Assembly (NCBI GenBank): GCA_030998015.1
Contig: JARWMV010000006.1
Coordinates: 1 to 64,000 of the forward strand
Direction of reading: 5' to 3'
Length of the DNA stretch: 64,000 bases
Source: Ceratorhiza oryzae-sativae
Lineage: Eukaryota; Basidiomycota; Agaricomycetes; Cantharellales; Ceratobasidiaceae
Shown here piece after piece: positions 1 through 12,092 of this stretch (position 1 is the stretch's first letter; each line of letters begins with the position of its first letter). A program made the position numbers and the translations under genes. The notes under the pieces were generated by a model. That model had not been told where the DNA came from and did no database searches. It was given only the letters and a program-made list of their open reading frames with translations.

Positions 1-241
1 TTTTCTGTACAAGTCGGTTCAAGTCAAATCTTTAGCCCACCTCGAAGATTCGCTGCAAAAACTCGATATTCGAGGACCCGATCCAAGAGTCATCCAGCCT
101 GGCGTTCGTAACTCGGCCTTTATCTCTGCGACCTAAATCTTGCAGTCGATTACTATGTACACCCCATAAACGATAACTACAAGGTTAGGGCATTTCATCT
201 ATATTAATGTTGCTTGTTTTCTGATATATTCCTGATCCGAC

Positions 242-1992
242 ATGCACTTTTACTTAATACCGATATTCCAGCATTACTATGGATTCGTCTGCATTCCTTA
301 TATCGTTCAAGATGCCTTTCTTGCTATCATTCGACACGCCGGGGCTTCCGGCAGGGTGATTGCAAGCATACCTCTACAAGCAAGCTCGAACGAGGCCTCC
401 CGAATCGCGGCCTACGATGCATTAGACATTGTGTCACAAGTAACAGCTCGCCCGGCCTTGTTTGAGGAATTCTGCAATACTTTGATCAGAATCCACTGCA
501 GTGGAGACGCGCTTGCCACGAAACTATCTACTATGCACAATATCATGTTGCTCTGGAGAGACCGAGGCTCATTCTTCACTCTGAATTCACGTGGTTTCCT
601 CCCTGGCTGTGCGCTGCTACTGCTTGTGTATTTCCGAATGTTACCGACCGAGACGACCGACGAATCGTAACTCCGTCCTTTGTTATGAAAAAAAGAAACT
701 TAATTAGGCAACATCATGGACAAGATGTCTACTGCTGTGGGCACTCAGGCAACTCATGCTGCGGTTATACCTAGCGGGACTTCACTGAGACCGTGAGATG
801 CTACACGTCATTTGCCGTCCCGTTTTGTACCGGCCGACACAGGAGCGGGACCCCCTGCCGAATGCACTATCGATATGGAATACAGCAAGGCGATTCGACA
901 TGCCTTCTCCAGTTTATTGTCCGTTTGGCGCCTAATTGGGTTGGATTCTCAGAACACCCCTATCGACATTTTGACCAGCTTGTCACAGTGCATCGTCAAC
1001 GTGTCGACGACAGGTCATCCTTTGATGGCATATGCAGAACAAATAGATGTTTCGTATACGAGTTTTCAATTCCGCTGATTCATAATTGAACACAGAACTC
1101 GCTTTCCTGGCATCGACGTTCCATGTTTCAGACTGCTCGGTCAAAAGATATTGGAACATCTAGAGTTCGCATTTTTCACTCTTTTATTCGGGGTACATAG
1201 CTGAATTTATAATTAGATTTGTACGAAGAAACTGTCTTTCTGGAAAGGATCCCGACTTGCCTTCTCGCAAATGCTGGAGGACGTTGAATTTGTGAATCCC
1301 ATGGGGGGTTTCGTTCTTTTGATATCCAATCATAATGCGCTGAATAACACAATTCAGGTCTGTCTCACTGGCACTATACTGACTATGAGGTAAAGCAAAC
1401 GGAGCGCTAAATGAAGAGCAATTTGACGATCTGCTGAAAGAAATATCACTGCTCAGTCAGAGAGTGTGCCGATATATAACTGCAGCCCTCGAGCTCTTTC
1501 CAGACTCAACAATCGAGTGGGCAAAAGTGTTGGAGCAATACCGTTCGTGGCGATGCACATTAATGGAGCAGGTCGTGCATCATTGGCGTCGCTCAAGACG
1601 TTTCGGACGAGCGTTGAATCAGGACCACGGAGAGCTTCATCAATGCGCCTATCCGCCATGTCTCCAATTTTTTCTTCCCGATAAAATTTACAACTTGAAT
1701 TATGTGTGGCCAATGCAGGAGAGCTATCTGCTATAGTCCAAGATGTCAGAAGCGTATGTTTCACGCGTCGCTATTGGTATTGATCATGTGCTTTACTTAT
1801 GCCTCTTTTGTGTGCATACTATGGTCAGTGGCGGCTTGGAACTCTGGCATCTCATGCGAGAGTGTGTGTATGAAACCCGTAGCGAGCGTCAACTTCCAAA
1901 AGCAGTTTAAGGCATTTGTTTCTATAATATTTTATTTCACCTACTCAAAAACATGCATGGTTTCCGGATCAGAGGTTTCTATGGCAGGATAG
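242..1992 (+). pseudogene. Decayed MYND-type zinc finger gene
   Basis: Open stretches at 242-670, 812-1078, 1464-1736 and 1702-1992 look like pieces of one gene. The clearest part is near 1640-1760. One frame encodes a Cys pair (CAYPPC), and after a shift of frame come CGQC and then CYSPRC, the cysteine spacing of a MYND zinc finger. The residues before it (WAKVLEQYRSW, then a basic stretch) resemble those that precede a C-terminal MYND finger in basidiomycete proteins of unknown function. No GT-AG intron joins the two finger halves without losing cysteines, so a frameshift is more likely than splicing. I infer a degraded gene or a sequence error. Linking the upstream pieces (242-1078) to the same gene is a guess from shared strand and spacing. 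Confidence 0.4.
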
Positions 1993-2833
1993 ATTAGCGT
2001 TTGAGAGACTGTGTGACGATGATGCGAATCGCATTTTATATAAGTGGGTCGTGTGCATAGACGCATCCGGTCCTGCGTTCACTGCAATCAAGTTATTTAA
2101 GCATCGGCGGCGATAGGCGACTATCCCACGCTATGCAACAGGATACATTTTCGCTCAAGAACTCAGGTTCTTGTTAAATACAACCGTAGTTATTATTTTC
2201 GCGACTGGGAAGACTCCTTCAACAATGCAAGCATTCATGCTTTTGTGGTCGTGGTTTCAAGGTGACAGTGACAAACAAATTGCTGTCAGCTGTGCAATGT
2301 CTGTAACAACCAAGCAGTTTTGTGTTCTCATAGCGGCCCGGTTCGGGCAAAGGTATAAAGACTTGCCGTAGATTGCCTAATTTGAATGAATTCTCTCCCT
2401 CCGCAGCCAACGTAGTTGGATAACCCTCCCGCAAAACTTGTCTGATACCGAACCCGAAAAAAACCCAAATCAGGATTACTACGTGGTTAGCGCGTTGAAA
2501 CACCAGCGTCATTCCTATTGCGATATCGACTCATGACATCTTCTGGTTTATTCTAAATTCTGGCTGATCTGTCCTGGCTCGATGGTCCTCGCTAGGACCG
2601 GCACGTGCTGACGTGTAGAATTTGATTCCACGACGCGCCCATGCCCGAGCCCGAGCCCACTCGCCGTTAGAAGCACGGCAAACATTTGAGTTGAGCCAAT
2701 CCGACAGTTGACGACCGCCTCACCCTCGGCCTGCTCGGTCGACTTGATCAGCCAGTCTGGCTGCGCCGCAAGATGCACTGCTGTAGCTCAGGCGGGGGAT
2801 AACATAGAATCCCCTCCATTGGAAAGTGGTCAC
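1993..2833. other. Intergenic, no gene recognised
   Basis: Only short, overlapping open stretches on both strands. I see no domain, repeat or RNA gene. Confidence 0.5.
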
Positions 2834-2840
2834 TATATAA
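2834..2840 (+). promoter_or_regulatory. TATA box of epimerase-like gene 1
   Basis: TATATAA lies about 112 bp upstream of the ATG at 2946. The tandem paralogue has TATAAAT at nearly the same distance, which supports both as core promoters. Confidence 0.55.
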
Positions 2841-2945
2841 CCTCCAGGCGGGTGCTGCGAGGACACACCACTTGTTCTATCCCTCTCTAGTTTGTCCACG
2901 CTCGTCCTTGCACACCTCTTCACACTCTTCCCAAATATCCTCAAC

Positions 2946-3765
2946 ATGCGCGTACTATTGCTCGGTGCCTCTCGCAACATCGGCTACTTTGTCGCCCAAC
3001 GTTTGCTCGCTCAAGGGCACACCTGCACCCTCTTGCTCCGTCGCCCCGAAGCAATGGAGACCGATCCTGCAATGACTGCGTACGTGAAAGACGGGAAGGC
3101 AAATTTAGTCAAGGGCGATGCGCTCGTGCAGACGGACATACAACATGCGTGGGACGCCGCCAAAGGTGATGAAGAAGTCGACGTTGTATTCTATGGCATT
3201 GGTAAGTGATCTGGTGCTCAATTTGGTATTCGAATTGGACTAATATGACATTTCCCGATCCAGGTGGAGAACCATCGTTCTCCCTGACCAAGGGCGCCAT
3301 CATCACGCCCCGCGATCTCACGGCGCGCGGCATGGCCAACCTATTGGCGGTCATAGAGTCCTCAACGACGCCCTCCACCCGCCCTAAACTAGTGAACATC
3401 ACATCAAATGGACTCGATGACCGATCGCACTCTCTCCTCCCTATTCCAATGAGGCTGCTGTATGGCTGGGCTCTGCGAATCCCGCACGACGACAAGATTG
3501 AACAGGAAAAGAATGTAAGCCGCGCTACAGGAGCGGAAGCGGGCAGCCAGGGCTGGCTTCTAGTCGAGAACGTAATCACCATCCGGCCTGCGTTCTTGAC
3601 GGATGGGAATGCAAGGCGGACAAGAGAGCAGATGCCTATCGCGTGGGTCAGGAGCTGCGTAATGTCTGGACGATCTCGAGGGCTGATGTAGCCCACTTTA
3701 TTGCGGAGAAGGTGTTGGCGGACTGGGGCAAATGGGCAGGAAAGCCTTGGGTGGTGGCATACTAG
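2946..3765 (+). pseudogene. NAD(P)-binding epimerase-like gene, copy 1, frameshifted
   Basis: Two exons, 2946-3201 and 3264-3765, with a 62-bp GT-AG intron at the same codon as in the paralogue at 4441. The N-terminus (MRVLLLGASRNIGY) is a Rossmann beta-alpha-beta nucleotide-binding fold with a GxxxxxG turn, as in NmrA-like or extended SDR proteins. The substrate is unknown. At about 3605-3607 one base is missing relative to copy 2. The reading frame then runs to an early stop at 3691, while the expected C-terminus (ending WVVAY) continues in the next frame to the TAG at 3763-3765. This is either a recent pseudogene or a one-base sequence error. The rest of the protein matches copy 2 throughout, so a tandem duplication is clear. 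Confidence 0.8.
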
Positions 3766-4326
3766 GAGACCCCAAAGTAGGTTGTGAATGATACCCGGCT
3801 GTATGATCTATATACTGTATATTTTATTGACACAAGGTCAAGACCTGAATAGTTCTCGAGTATATCTATATTCTCAATCACGGGTTGTCCCGCTTGCTAT
3901 GCACGCCATATTGTCCAGCTCATTACTCTCGACTTGTAATCACATAACATTTGATTCGTCTCCACGTTGGGTCACTTGTTAACTCCCTTTATCTTGCATC
4001 AATGCTAATACAAATAACGATGAACTCGGCTGTGTTCCATTTCATCCACTATCTTACATTCCATGTCTACTACGTTAGAGGCAAATTCTATATTTGGGAA
4101 ATACGGCTAGACTGGGAATTGTGCCGGTCCGGGGCCCGGGGCATGGGTGCTTCACGGGGCCAAATTGGTGGTTGACTCAAAGAAGGTGACTGCGATTGCA
4201 AAAACTATCATCGCCATGAGCACTAGCGCCCGGAATCGCAGCGCGCGTAACGGCACCGGCATTGAGCTTACCTATCCAATCGGGATGAACACGTTGGCAA
4301 AACTAACCCCAGCGCGGGTAGCGTGC

Positions 4327-4333
4327 TATAAAT
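4327..4333 (+). promoter_or_regulatory. TATA box of epimerase-like gene 2
   Basis: TATAAAT about 114 bp before the ATG at 4441, placed like the box of copy 1. Confidence 0.55.
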
Positions 4334-4440
4334 CTCTGGGCCTCTGTGGGAGAACAGCAACACACCAACCTTTCTCAAATTAGGAGCCTCTCCTCTATCA
4401 GCCCTTTGCGATACCCCTGCTGTCTTATTGACCCAGTACT

Positions 4441-5259
4441 ATGCATGTCCTACTCCTCGGCGCCTCTCGCAACGTCGGATACTCTGTGGCGCAGCGCCTT
4501 CTAGCGCACGGCCATACATGTACCCTCCTCCTTCGTCGGACCGATGCTATCGAGTCGGACCCGTCTCTTACGGAATACCTCGGAAACGGCAAGCTAAAAC
4601 TGGTCCCCGGGGATGGTCTTGTTGAGGCGGACGTTCAGCAAGCCTGGAACACAGCCAAGAACGGATCTGACGTTGATGTTGTCTATTTCGGCATTGGTGA
4701 GCCTATCTATATATGGGTGAATTTATGTATGTGACTAAATTCTCTTTCTGATGCAGGGGGAGAGCCCAAATTCGCACTCACAAAAGGATTCGTTGTCTCT
4801 CCGGAAGACCTCACACAGCGGTGCATGTCTGTCCTGCTTGCAGTTATCCAGTCCTCCACCACGCCCGAAACGCGACCTAAACTCGTGACCATCACTTCCA
4901 ACGGGTTGGACCAACAAACGAAATCCTTGCTGCCGCTTCCGGTAAAGCTCATGTACAGCTACTTGCTCCACCAACCGCACTTGGACAAGATCGGGCAAGA
5001 AACGGTGGTGAAAAGGGCGGCGGGGTGGGGGGAGAATACGGAAGGCTGGTTGGGTCCTCGAAACGTGGTCGTCGTGCGTCCGTCGATGTTTACGTCTGGT
5101 GAATGCGTGGCGGACAAGAAGGCGGACGCTTACCGGACTGGTGAGGGGTTGAAGGGCGCTTGGACTATTTCTCGAGCGGATGTTGCGCATTTTGTTGCGG
5201 AGAAGGTTTTAACTGATTGGGAGACCTGGGCGGGGAAGGCTTGGGTTGTTTCATACTGA
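4441..5259 (+). CDS. NAD(P)-binding epimerase-like protein, copy 2
   Basis: Exons 4441-4696 and 4757-5259 joined by a 60-bp GT-AG intron, giving about 252 residues. The N-terminal Rossmann motif (MHVLLLGASRNVGY) shows a dinucleotide-binding domain. A later VRPSMFTSGE segment and an ISRADVAHFVAEKVL segment near the C-terminus are typical of atypical/extended SDR and NmrA-like proteins. No classical YxxxK catalytic pair was seen, so it may be a reductase, an epimerase or a redox sensor. It is the intact member of a tandem pair with the gene at 2946 and shares its intron position, TATA spacing and most residues. Cytosolic location is inferred from the lack of a signal peptide. The exact function is not known. 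Confidence 0.85.
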
Positions 5260-5395
5260 TTCCATGTAGCTCCACCGGTTCGGCCAACTGTTTTCCAGGA
5301 TTTATTTTAAATGATTTAGACGTCATGGCCTTGCAATCCTGCACTTCTTTGTTCTAGTATACAATATAATACACCACGTTTTTCGGGCTACACCT

Positions 5396-6305
5396 TCAAG
5401 TCTGAATCCCTAATTTCGAGGCTAGGGCGATTAGCCCCCCTTCATCCACAACAAGATCGAATCGCTGTGGAAGGGAACTCTTGTCTACTTCCGAATCTTC
5501 CGTTTCTCGCACCACGTAGATTGATCGCATCCCTCTGTGGGATTGCATCAGTATGGATGCTCGACCTCACATTCTTTGAAGAAAACATACTGTAGTTTAG
5601 CGGCCTCTAGATCATAGTCGTGGGCAGCGACAAGCGCAATTTCCTCTGGCTTGAGCCCAAGAAGTCGAATCGTAGTTTTGTATGACTCGGGCGCGGGTTT
5701 GATGGCCTTCATCAAGTCGGATGTCAGAATATAGTCCCATGTTACTCCTGATGCTCGGTTCTGCAGGGCCCAATTAGGATTTGATGGACGTGGGTGATAG
5801 ATCTTAGCGTGCCATAGTAATCAAGTTCTTGGCTGAACCATTTGAAAGTGCGACTCTGAGTTTGTAATTGTATGATAAGCCACCGTAGCACTTGTATCAA
5901 CTCCACCCACATGGTGTATTGAGTTTTTAGCCGGTCCAGCCCTGCCACTGTATCTCCCCAGGGCTCTTGTGCACTCCAAGCCTCACAGATTTGGACCATC
6001 TTCTCTTCATCCCATCCTTCATCGATACTTTCGGTTCGCACAAGCTCTTCCAGAGTTCGCAGCATGATAGTTTCTGGACCAAAGTATTTGCCGCGTTGGA
6101 CGGCTGCTTGGCGGTACATGTGCATTCCCTGTCGCCATTTATGTGCAAAAAGGGCCCATTGAGACTCGGTGATGGTAGAATTTGGACGTGCGTGTGCCTG
6201 CAGAGCTCGAGTCAAAGGAGTATGCCAATTAAAGACTGTGCCGAAAACGTCGAAAACCAAGGCTCGAACGTTTGCAAGTGGTGAAGAGGCTAGGTGAAAA
6301 GACAT
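5396..6305 (-). CDS. HAD superfamily type II (2-haloacid dehalogenase-like)
   Basis: Four exons on the minus strand: 6305-5911, 5855-5809, about 5753-5591 and 5534-5396. HAD motif I is VFDVFGT with the nucleophile Asp at residue 19. Motif II is the ALSNG segment in exon 2, motif III is the Lys of AIKPAPESY, and motif IV is VAAHDYDLEAAK. The protein ends with a GGLIALASKLG stretch usual in the family. Intron 2 (about 5808-5754) has no GT donor in frame. A GC donor (GCTAAG) with a CTAAT branch site is the best fit, giving a GC-AG intron; its acceptor is uncertain by a few bases. The family hydrolyses 2-haloacids or related substrates by an aspartyl-ester mechanism, but the true fungal substrate is unknown. 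It is divergently arranged with the NIPSNAP gene, with about 260 bp between the starts. Confidence 0.85.
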
Positions 6306-6564
6306 AACTCAAGAATATTCTGGTGTCCAAGTGTAAAGACTCTTTGTGGTCAGCAGCGGACGAGACAAGTGTTGCGGTCAGAAAGCAAGGATGATGCATA
6401 CAAATGACGTCAAGTGATCTCCATGGGCGTGCCCTGATGCCTGATGCAGTCACGTGCCAGGGTAGATCCACCCCACAAACGGAAACCCATCTCTCGCCCT
6501 CGATACATCCTGTGAATAGATCTTGTCAACCACCATCACCACTTGCGTCGTCTATTAGTCCGTT

Positions 6565-8024
6565 ATGATCACGCTGCTACGACCAGCAATTGCTCGATGC
6601 ACCGCTTCCCGGGCCAGCGCAATCCAAACGCGTGGACTGTTGAGTGTAAGTTGTTTGTCTAATAGTGCGGACGCGAACGCTGGGTGTTGGATTTTGTTGT
6701 CGCACGTGCAAAGGGATTAGATGTATTGGGGGACTTTGGTGAATCATCAGAGCTTGGGTTGATCGTGATGATTAGAGCGTGCTTTATGGTAGTGAACAAG
6801 CCAAGAAGGAAGGCGAGCTTGAGATCCAGCAATATTCTCGGCTGATCGGTCGTGGGAAGTACGTTCATGGAGTACGTCGAATAATGTTTTATCATTTTGG
6901 TATCACTGCGGCTCACATTCTATTCAGTTCGAGAGTACGTGTGCGCATATGAATTAATGAGGACCATCCTGATCGTCCCTCAATCAGCACACCGGGTTCA
7001 CCCAGATAAGGTCGGCGAATATAAAAAAGCAGCGTAAGCCATGGCGTTACCCTTCGTGTGCCTAGAATCCTAAAATCTCATTAGCCAAGAACACTATGAA
7101 GCCCTCCTGGCCGAGCCAGATTTGAATGTCAAACTGACCGGAAGTTGGGAGACTACCGTTGGTCCATTGGATACGTTCGGTACGAGGTTGAATATATTTG
7201 ATAATATGTACTAATCCTCAGCTGTTCCGTAGTGCATATCCTGGAGTACGAAAACTACGGAGGTTACGACCGAACGACAAAGGCTATTAAGAATTTGGCA
7301 AAGGTAATTGCATATCAGACTGCTTTTATCCCATCGTTTCTGTCATCAGTAGCCCATTCAAATGGACTTTTCTTTCTTCTGCCTGGGAATTTCTTGGCAT
7401 ATGTTTCCCTCGGCGATAACACTGTCCTGATTCTTCACCATCTATCCCTAGATCCAAGCCACCGAGAAAGCCTTGCGTCCGTACCTACAGACACGGAATC
7501 ATCAGTTATGCCAAGAGTTGGCATTCCTTCCTTCTAGTCCCCCCATACCCAAGGAGGAATTTTCGAGTTACGAACATATTCTCTTCAGCCCGGAGCACTG
7601 CTGGAATGGGAAAGCGCTTGGTACATCTCTTGTTAACCAGTGTACCGTGTGCCTTACGTCTTAACCTGACTCAGGCGTCGAGGCATTGAAGCGCGCCAGG
7701 AGCTGGTGAAGCCGGTCGGCGCTTGGTTTTCACAAGTTGGGCGGTTGCATCAAGTGCACCATATGTGGCAATATACGTGCGTGAGAATTTGCTCTATAGC
7801 TATTCTGTACCTTATTGGGGATGCACCTAGCGACCTCGAGACCAGAAAATTGACGCGAGAGAAGGCCTGGCAGGTCGATGGCTGGAGCGATAGCGTCCGC
7901 AAGGTACGTTCACTCCTAGAACTCCGCTTCAGCCTCTAAATTACCCATCACGCAGACTGCTCAGCTGGCAAGGAACATGGATGCGTATATATTATCCGCT
8001 CTGCCATTTAGTCCCTTGAAGTAA
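6565..8024 (+). CDS. NIPSNAP family mitochondrial protein, apparent frameshift
   Basis: At least ten exons. Exon 1 (6565-6645) encodes an Arg-rich, acid-free start that looks like a mitochondrial targeting peptide. Supported later exons: 6776-6871, 6928-6934 (7 nt), 6988-7033, 7085-7179, 7233-7303, 7452-7620, 7675-7776, 7831-7903 and 7956-8024. The exon between 6645 and 6723 is uncertain. Family hallmarks include VKLTGSWETTVGPLDTF, HILEYENYGGYDRTT, GIFELRTYSLQPGALLEWE and PVGAWFSQVGRLHQVHHMWQY, ending in LPFSPLK. NIPSNAPs are mitochondrial proteins with two ferredoxin-like alpha-beta barrel domains; in animals they act in mitophagy signalling, while the fungal role is unclear. At 7551-7558 one base is missing between PPIPK and GIFELRTY, so the frame breaks there. 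This is either a lesion or a sequence error. Confidence 0.85.
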
Positions 8025-8625
8025 TTCCTGACGCGGGAGAATCTCGGAGCAACTGGATGGGTTCAAATGAATTAGGATGGGACGCAGACTGTGGCCACAA
8101 AGATGATCTACTTCAATTCGTCTCGGTGCGTTTATTGTGTAATGTCATATTACTGTATCTCTCGTCTGCCAATACTTGAAGAAATCCAGATTCGGGTAGA
8201 GGCCGTTCACATGAATGATGGAAGTACCGTGAAAGCCGCTGGCGATCCCGCCAGAATCGTGGCTTTATTCCATCGAACTTTGTACGAGCTTCTCTGGCGG
8301 GTGAGATGACTGATTCGCACCACCGACCGTACGAAAATATCCGAGCGAACCGAGCATTGGACTTCGTGCGTATTACTCAGTCGACAGCCTAGACTGAACG
8401 GCATAGACTCTATTGACTTCGCCACGTTTTGTATTCCCACACATATCCCCCGCCTACCCGAGCTAATGATCGATATGCCCCGTGACGCCGCCATACACCG
8501 GACTCTCGCCTTCGAGAACGTGATAGAAAGTCGACATTCTACCCGCCCCTGGTCGAACCAGGCGTCCATGTGGGGAATATGGACAAATGCGCTCGTACAA
8601 TATACTCCTACCGAGTCTTGGCAGA
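8025..8625. other. Intergenic upstream of GH3 gene 1
   Basis: A minus-strand open stretch of 172 codons (8207-8725) overlaps the start of the GH3 gene and has no recognisable domain. I take it as chance. Nothing else is seen. Confidence 0.5.
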
Positions 8626-8636
8626 CTATGAAAGGC
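8626..8636 (+). promoter_or_regulatory. Conserved promoter element of GH3 gene 1
   Basis: CTATGAAAGGC followed by a G-rich run occurs 84 bp before the ATG at 8710. The same 11-mer followed by a G-rich run occurs 63 bp before the ATG of the paralogue at 17793, while the surrounding upstream DNA has diverged. It is probably the TATA-like core element shared by the two genes. Confidence 0.5.
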
Positions 8637-8709
8637 CGAGGGGGATAATATTCATTGAACAGTGTGAGTTCGTTCTCGCCCTGGTTCCAACTTCTGGCTT
8701 CTTGGGGAC

Positions 8710-11700
8710 ATGGTTCGCGTTGCACTCGCTGCAGTCCTCATTGCGTCCGCTTCGGCGGCACATCACCCTGATGTGTTCGCTCGAGCGGTCAACTCGACAT
8801 CTGTGGCACCAACTTCGACCGCTCCTTCCTCTTCTACTTCGTCATCGGCGGCTTCCGTGCCTGTTACCCCGACTGGGGCGACCTCTTCTTCCACGCCAAC
8901 CGGCACTGGGACGATTACGGTTCCTGCTGGTATACTGCCTGACAATTACTTTGTCCAGGGTGTAACACCTCGTACGTGGTCTCAGGCTCTTGCCCTGGCG
9001 GCCAAGTTTGTCGCACCCATGACCGTCGAGGAGAAAGGTGAGAATCGAGCGATGTTATTAATTGAATGATTGATGTATAACGACACTCGATATAGTGAGC
9101 CTCACGACGGGACTCGGGTTTAGTGTAACTCGGTGTCTCGGAAACATCGCAGAGCAGCCAAAATACAAGTTCCCTGGACTCTGTCTACAAGATAGTCCAT
9201 TAGGAGTCCGTTTGACAGATCGTGTCAGCGCATTTACTGCGGGTATCAATGCGGCGGCGACTTGGGATCGAGCCCTCATTCGAGCACGTGGTGTAGCTCT
9301 TGGTCAGGAGTTTAGAGGCAAGGGTATCAACGTTGCTCTCGGTATGTGGGCTTTGATCTATCGTTTCCTACAATATAATCATGGGAGACAAATAGGACCT
9401 ATGATGAACTTGGGTCACGTGGCTGCTGCAGGTCGCAACTGGGAAGGATTGTGAGTTAATGTTATTCGGTTTGTGTACTTTGGCATTACTTACTGGGATT
9501 AGTGGAGCGGATCCATACTTGACTGGAGAAGCAGCTTATGAGACCATTATTGGGATGCAAAGTACTGGCGTGCAGGCATGGTGAGCCTCAATCGTGTTTA
9601 TGTGGAAGCACTGTTCATAATCTTATCCTTTAGTGCCAAGCATTATATCAACAAGTCAGTCCCATTCATCACGCATATTCCCTTTCACTAACCGGTTTAT
9701 CTTCGCAGTGAGCAGGAAATCAAGCGAGATGCCTCATCCTCGGACGTTGATGACCGGACCCAGCATGAGATCTATGCTCGCCCGTTCTTGCGGAGTGTTG
9801 CGGCAGGCGTCGCTAGCTTCATGTGCTCATACAACCAACGTACGTTGAATATTTTGGGAACTATATGCATTGTTAACATGGCGATAGTAAATGGTACCTA
9901 TGCTTGCGAGAACGACAAGATTCTCAACGGAATTCTGAAGACTGAATACGGATTCCCGGGTTACGTAATGTCCGATTGGTGGGCTAGCCACTCTACAGAA
10001 TCGGCCAACCGTGGGCTTGATGTACGTTCATCGTTTACCCTCACCGCTAATCAAAACATAAATTCATATTCGTAGATGGAAATGCCCGGTGGTACCGGCT
10101 ATGGTATTCCTAGCACCCAAACATATTTCGGCGGCAATCTCACGTCCTACGTTCAATCTGGAAAGGTATCACAAGCCCGTCTCACAGTGAGTGTAATCCC
10201 CTCTTCCACTTTTGAGTGTCGCTCACAATGCTTCAAGGATATGGTTACTCGCATTATCGCTGGGTGGTATCTGGTCGGGCAAGAGAAGGGATATCCGGCA
10301 GTCAACTTTGATACCCGCACAGTCGACAGTGGCCCGTTAAACTTGCATGTTGACGTTCAGGGCGATCATTACAAGTGCGTATTATGTATAAAATTTAACT
10401 TTATACTCTCTCAGACGAGGTTTATGATAGGGGGATTCGGGAAATGGGAGCTGCTTCAACTATCCTCCTCAAAAACACTAAAAATGCTCTTCCCCTCAAG
10501 AAACCAGTATCGATGGCGGTCATAGGTGCTTATAATTTCAGGCATTTTTTATGAATGTATTGGTACTGACTATTACGATAGGTTCCGATGCTGCCCCACC
10601 CCTCCGTGGTCCAAATGGGTTCACTGATCGTGCGGGTGTTGACGGTACTCTCGCAATGGGCTGGGGCTCTGGGACTGCCGAATTCCCTTATCTGGTGTCG
10701 GTACGTTTTACATTATTCTGTTTTCTATGCATTTCGCTCACGCTAGGAAATTATCCGATATATAGCCTGTTGAAGCATTGCAAGCCCGAGCTCAGCAAGA
10801 TCACACTTCGATCGGATGGCACTTCCTTAATTGGGACCTGCAAGGAGCCAAGACTCGTGCAGCAAACAAGGACGTGGCTATTGTATTTATCAACAGCGAC
10901 TCGGGCGAGGGCTATTTGACTGTCGATGGAAATCGGGGCGACAGGTATGCTCATATAACTAGCTGAATAACCACGATTCCGACTGGTACCTAGGAATAAC
11001 CTGACGGCATGGGATAACGGCGACGCACTGGTTCAGGCAGTTGCGAGCGTGAACCCCAATACGATAGTCGTCACTCACTCTGTTGGGCCAATGATCATTG
11101 AACCATGGATCGAAAACCCGAACGTCACGGCGGTAAGTGCTTGCTTGTGTCATTAGTGTAGATATTATCTCATATAAAAGCTGCTATAGGTTTTATGGGC
11201 TGGGCTCCCCGGCCAAGAGTCCGGAAACGGTTTGGTCGATGTTCTTTATGGTATCGTCAATCCGTCGGGACGACTTCCGTATACGATTGCCAAACAACGT
11301 GCCGACTATGGTGTGGACGTCCTGTATGATGATAGCAATGGAATCCCTCATATTCCTTACAGCGAAGGGTGAATTAATCTCCTAATCCACGTTTTGACCT
11401 GTTTGTACTAATTTATTCGCATTTCAGCCAATACTTCGACTATCGCCACTTTGACAAGGTTCGTTTCGCGCTGCATTGCTTTAATACTCCTAGCTAATCC
11501 TCGATCAAGAATAACATCGTACCCCGTTATCCTTTTGGTTACGGACTGTCCTATACGACTTTTGGCTATGCGAACCTGCGAGTAACAAAGGTCGTCAACC
11601 CCGTCTATGGTGGAGGCGATGCCGCGGTTTGGGAGGCAGGAAAGGTTGCCTCTAGCTCCATCAAGGGCTCATCGCTTGCACCTTGGTAAGATTCTACCCT

Positions 11701-12092
11701 ACCCAAAAAGACACACGTCCTAATTTCCTTGTAGGTTGCATGCGCCGTACTACCAGGTGTCGTTTGATGTCAAGAACACAGGGCCTCTAGCCGGGAACGA
11801 AGTAAGGAGTGCATTTATCCCACTTTTACCACTGCTAAATGCGTGGCTTTAGGTTCCCCAACTGTACATCCAAGCTCCAGCGTCCGCTAACTCACCACCG
11901 AACCAGCTCCGAGGTTTCGATCGGGTGGCTCTGCGTCCTGGTGAAACACAGCGTGTGACACTCACTCTGTCTCGGTACGACTTGTCGGTGTGGGATGTGG
12001 TTCGTCAAGGATGGGCAAAAATGAATGGTCAGGTCGGGGTGACTATCGGCGCCAGCAGCAGAGACTTCAAGCTGAAAGGAGTCATTGCTTAA
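8710..12092 (+). CDS. Secreted GH3 family beta-glucosidase, copy 1
   Basis: About 18 exons separated by 17 short GT-AG introns, giving roughly 800 residues. The start [16 protein letters not shown] is a signal peptide, followed by a Ser/Thr/Pro-rich linker of about 60 residues that is likely O-glycosylated. The GH3 N-terminal domain follows ([25 protein letters not shown], then KHYINNEQE). The catalytic nucleophile Asp sits in YVMSDWWA near 9970. The GH3 C-terminal alpha/beta sandwich ([31 protein letters not shown]) and a fibronectin III-like tail (VPQLYIQAP to LKGVIA) complete the family architecture. It probably cleaves beta-linked glucose or xylose from plant cell wall oligosaccharides outside the cell. 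A close paralogue lies at 17793. Every splice junction I checked keeps the frame, so it appears intact. Confidence 0.93.

Noticed and set aside
8207..8725. Minus-strand open frame of 172 codons
   Set aside because: Overlaps the promoter and first codons of GH3 copy 1 and has no domain or family-like pattern.
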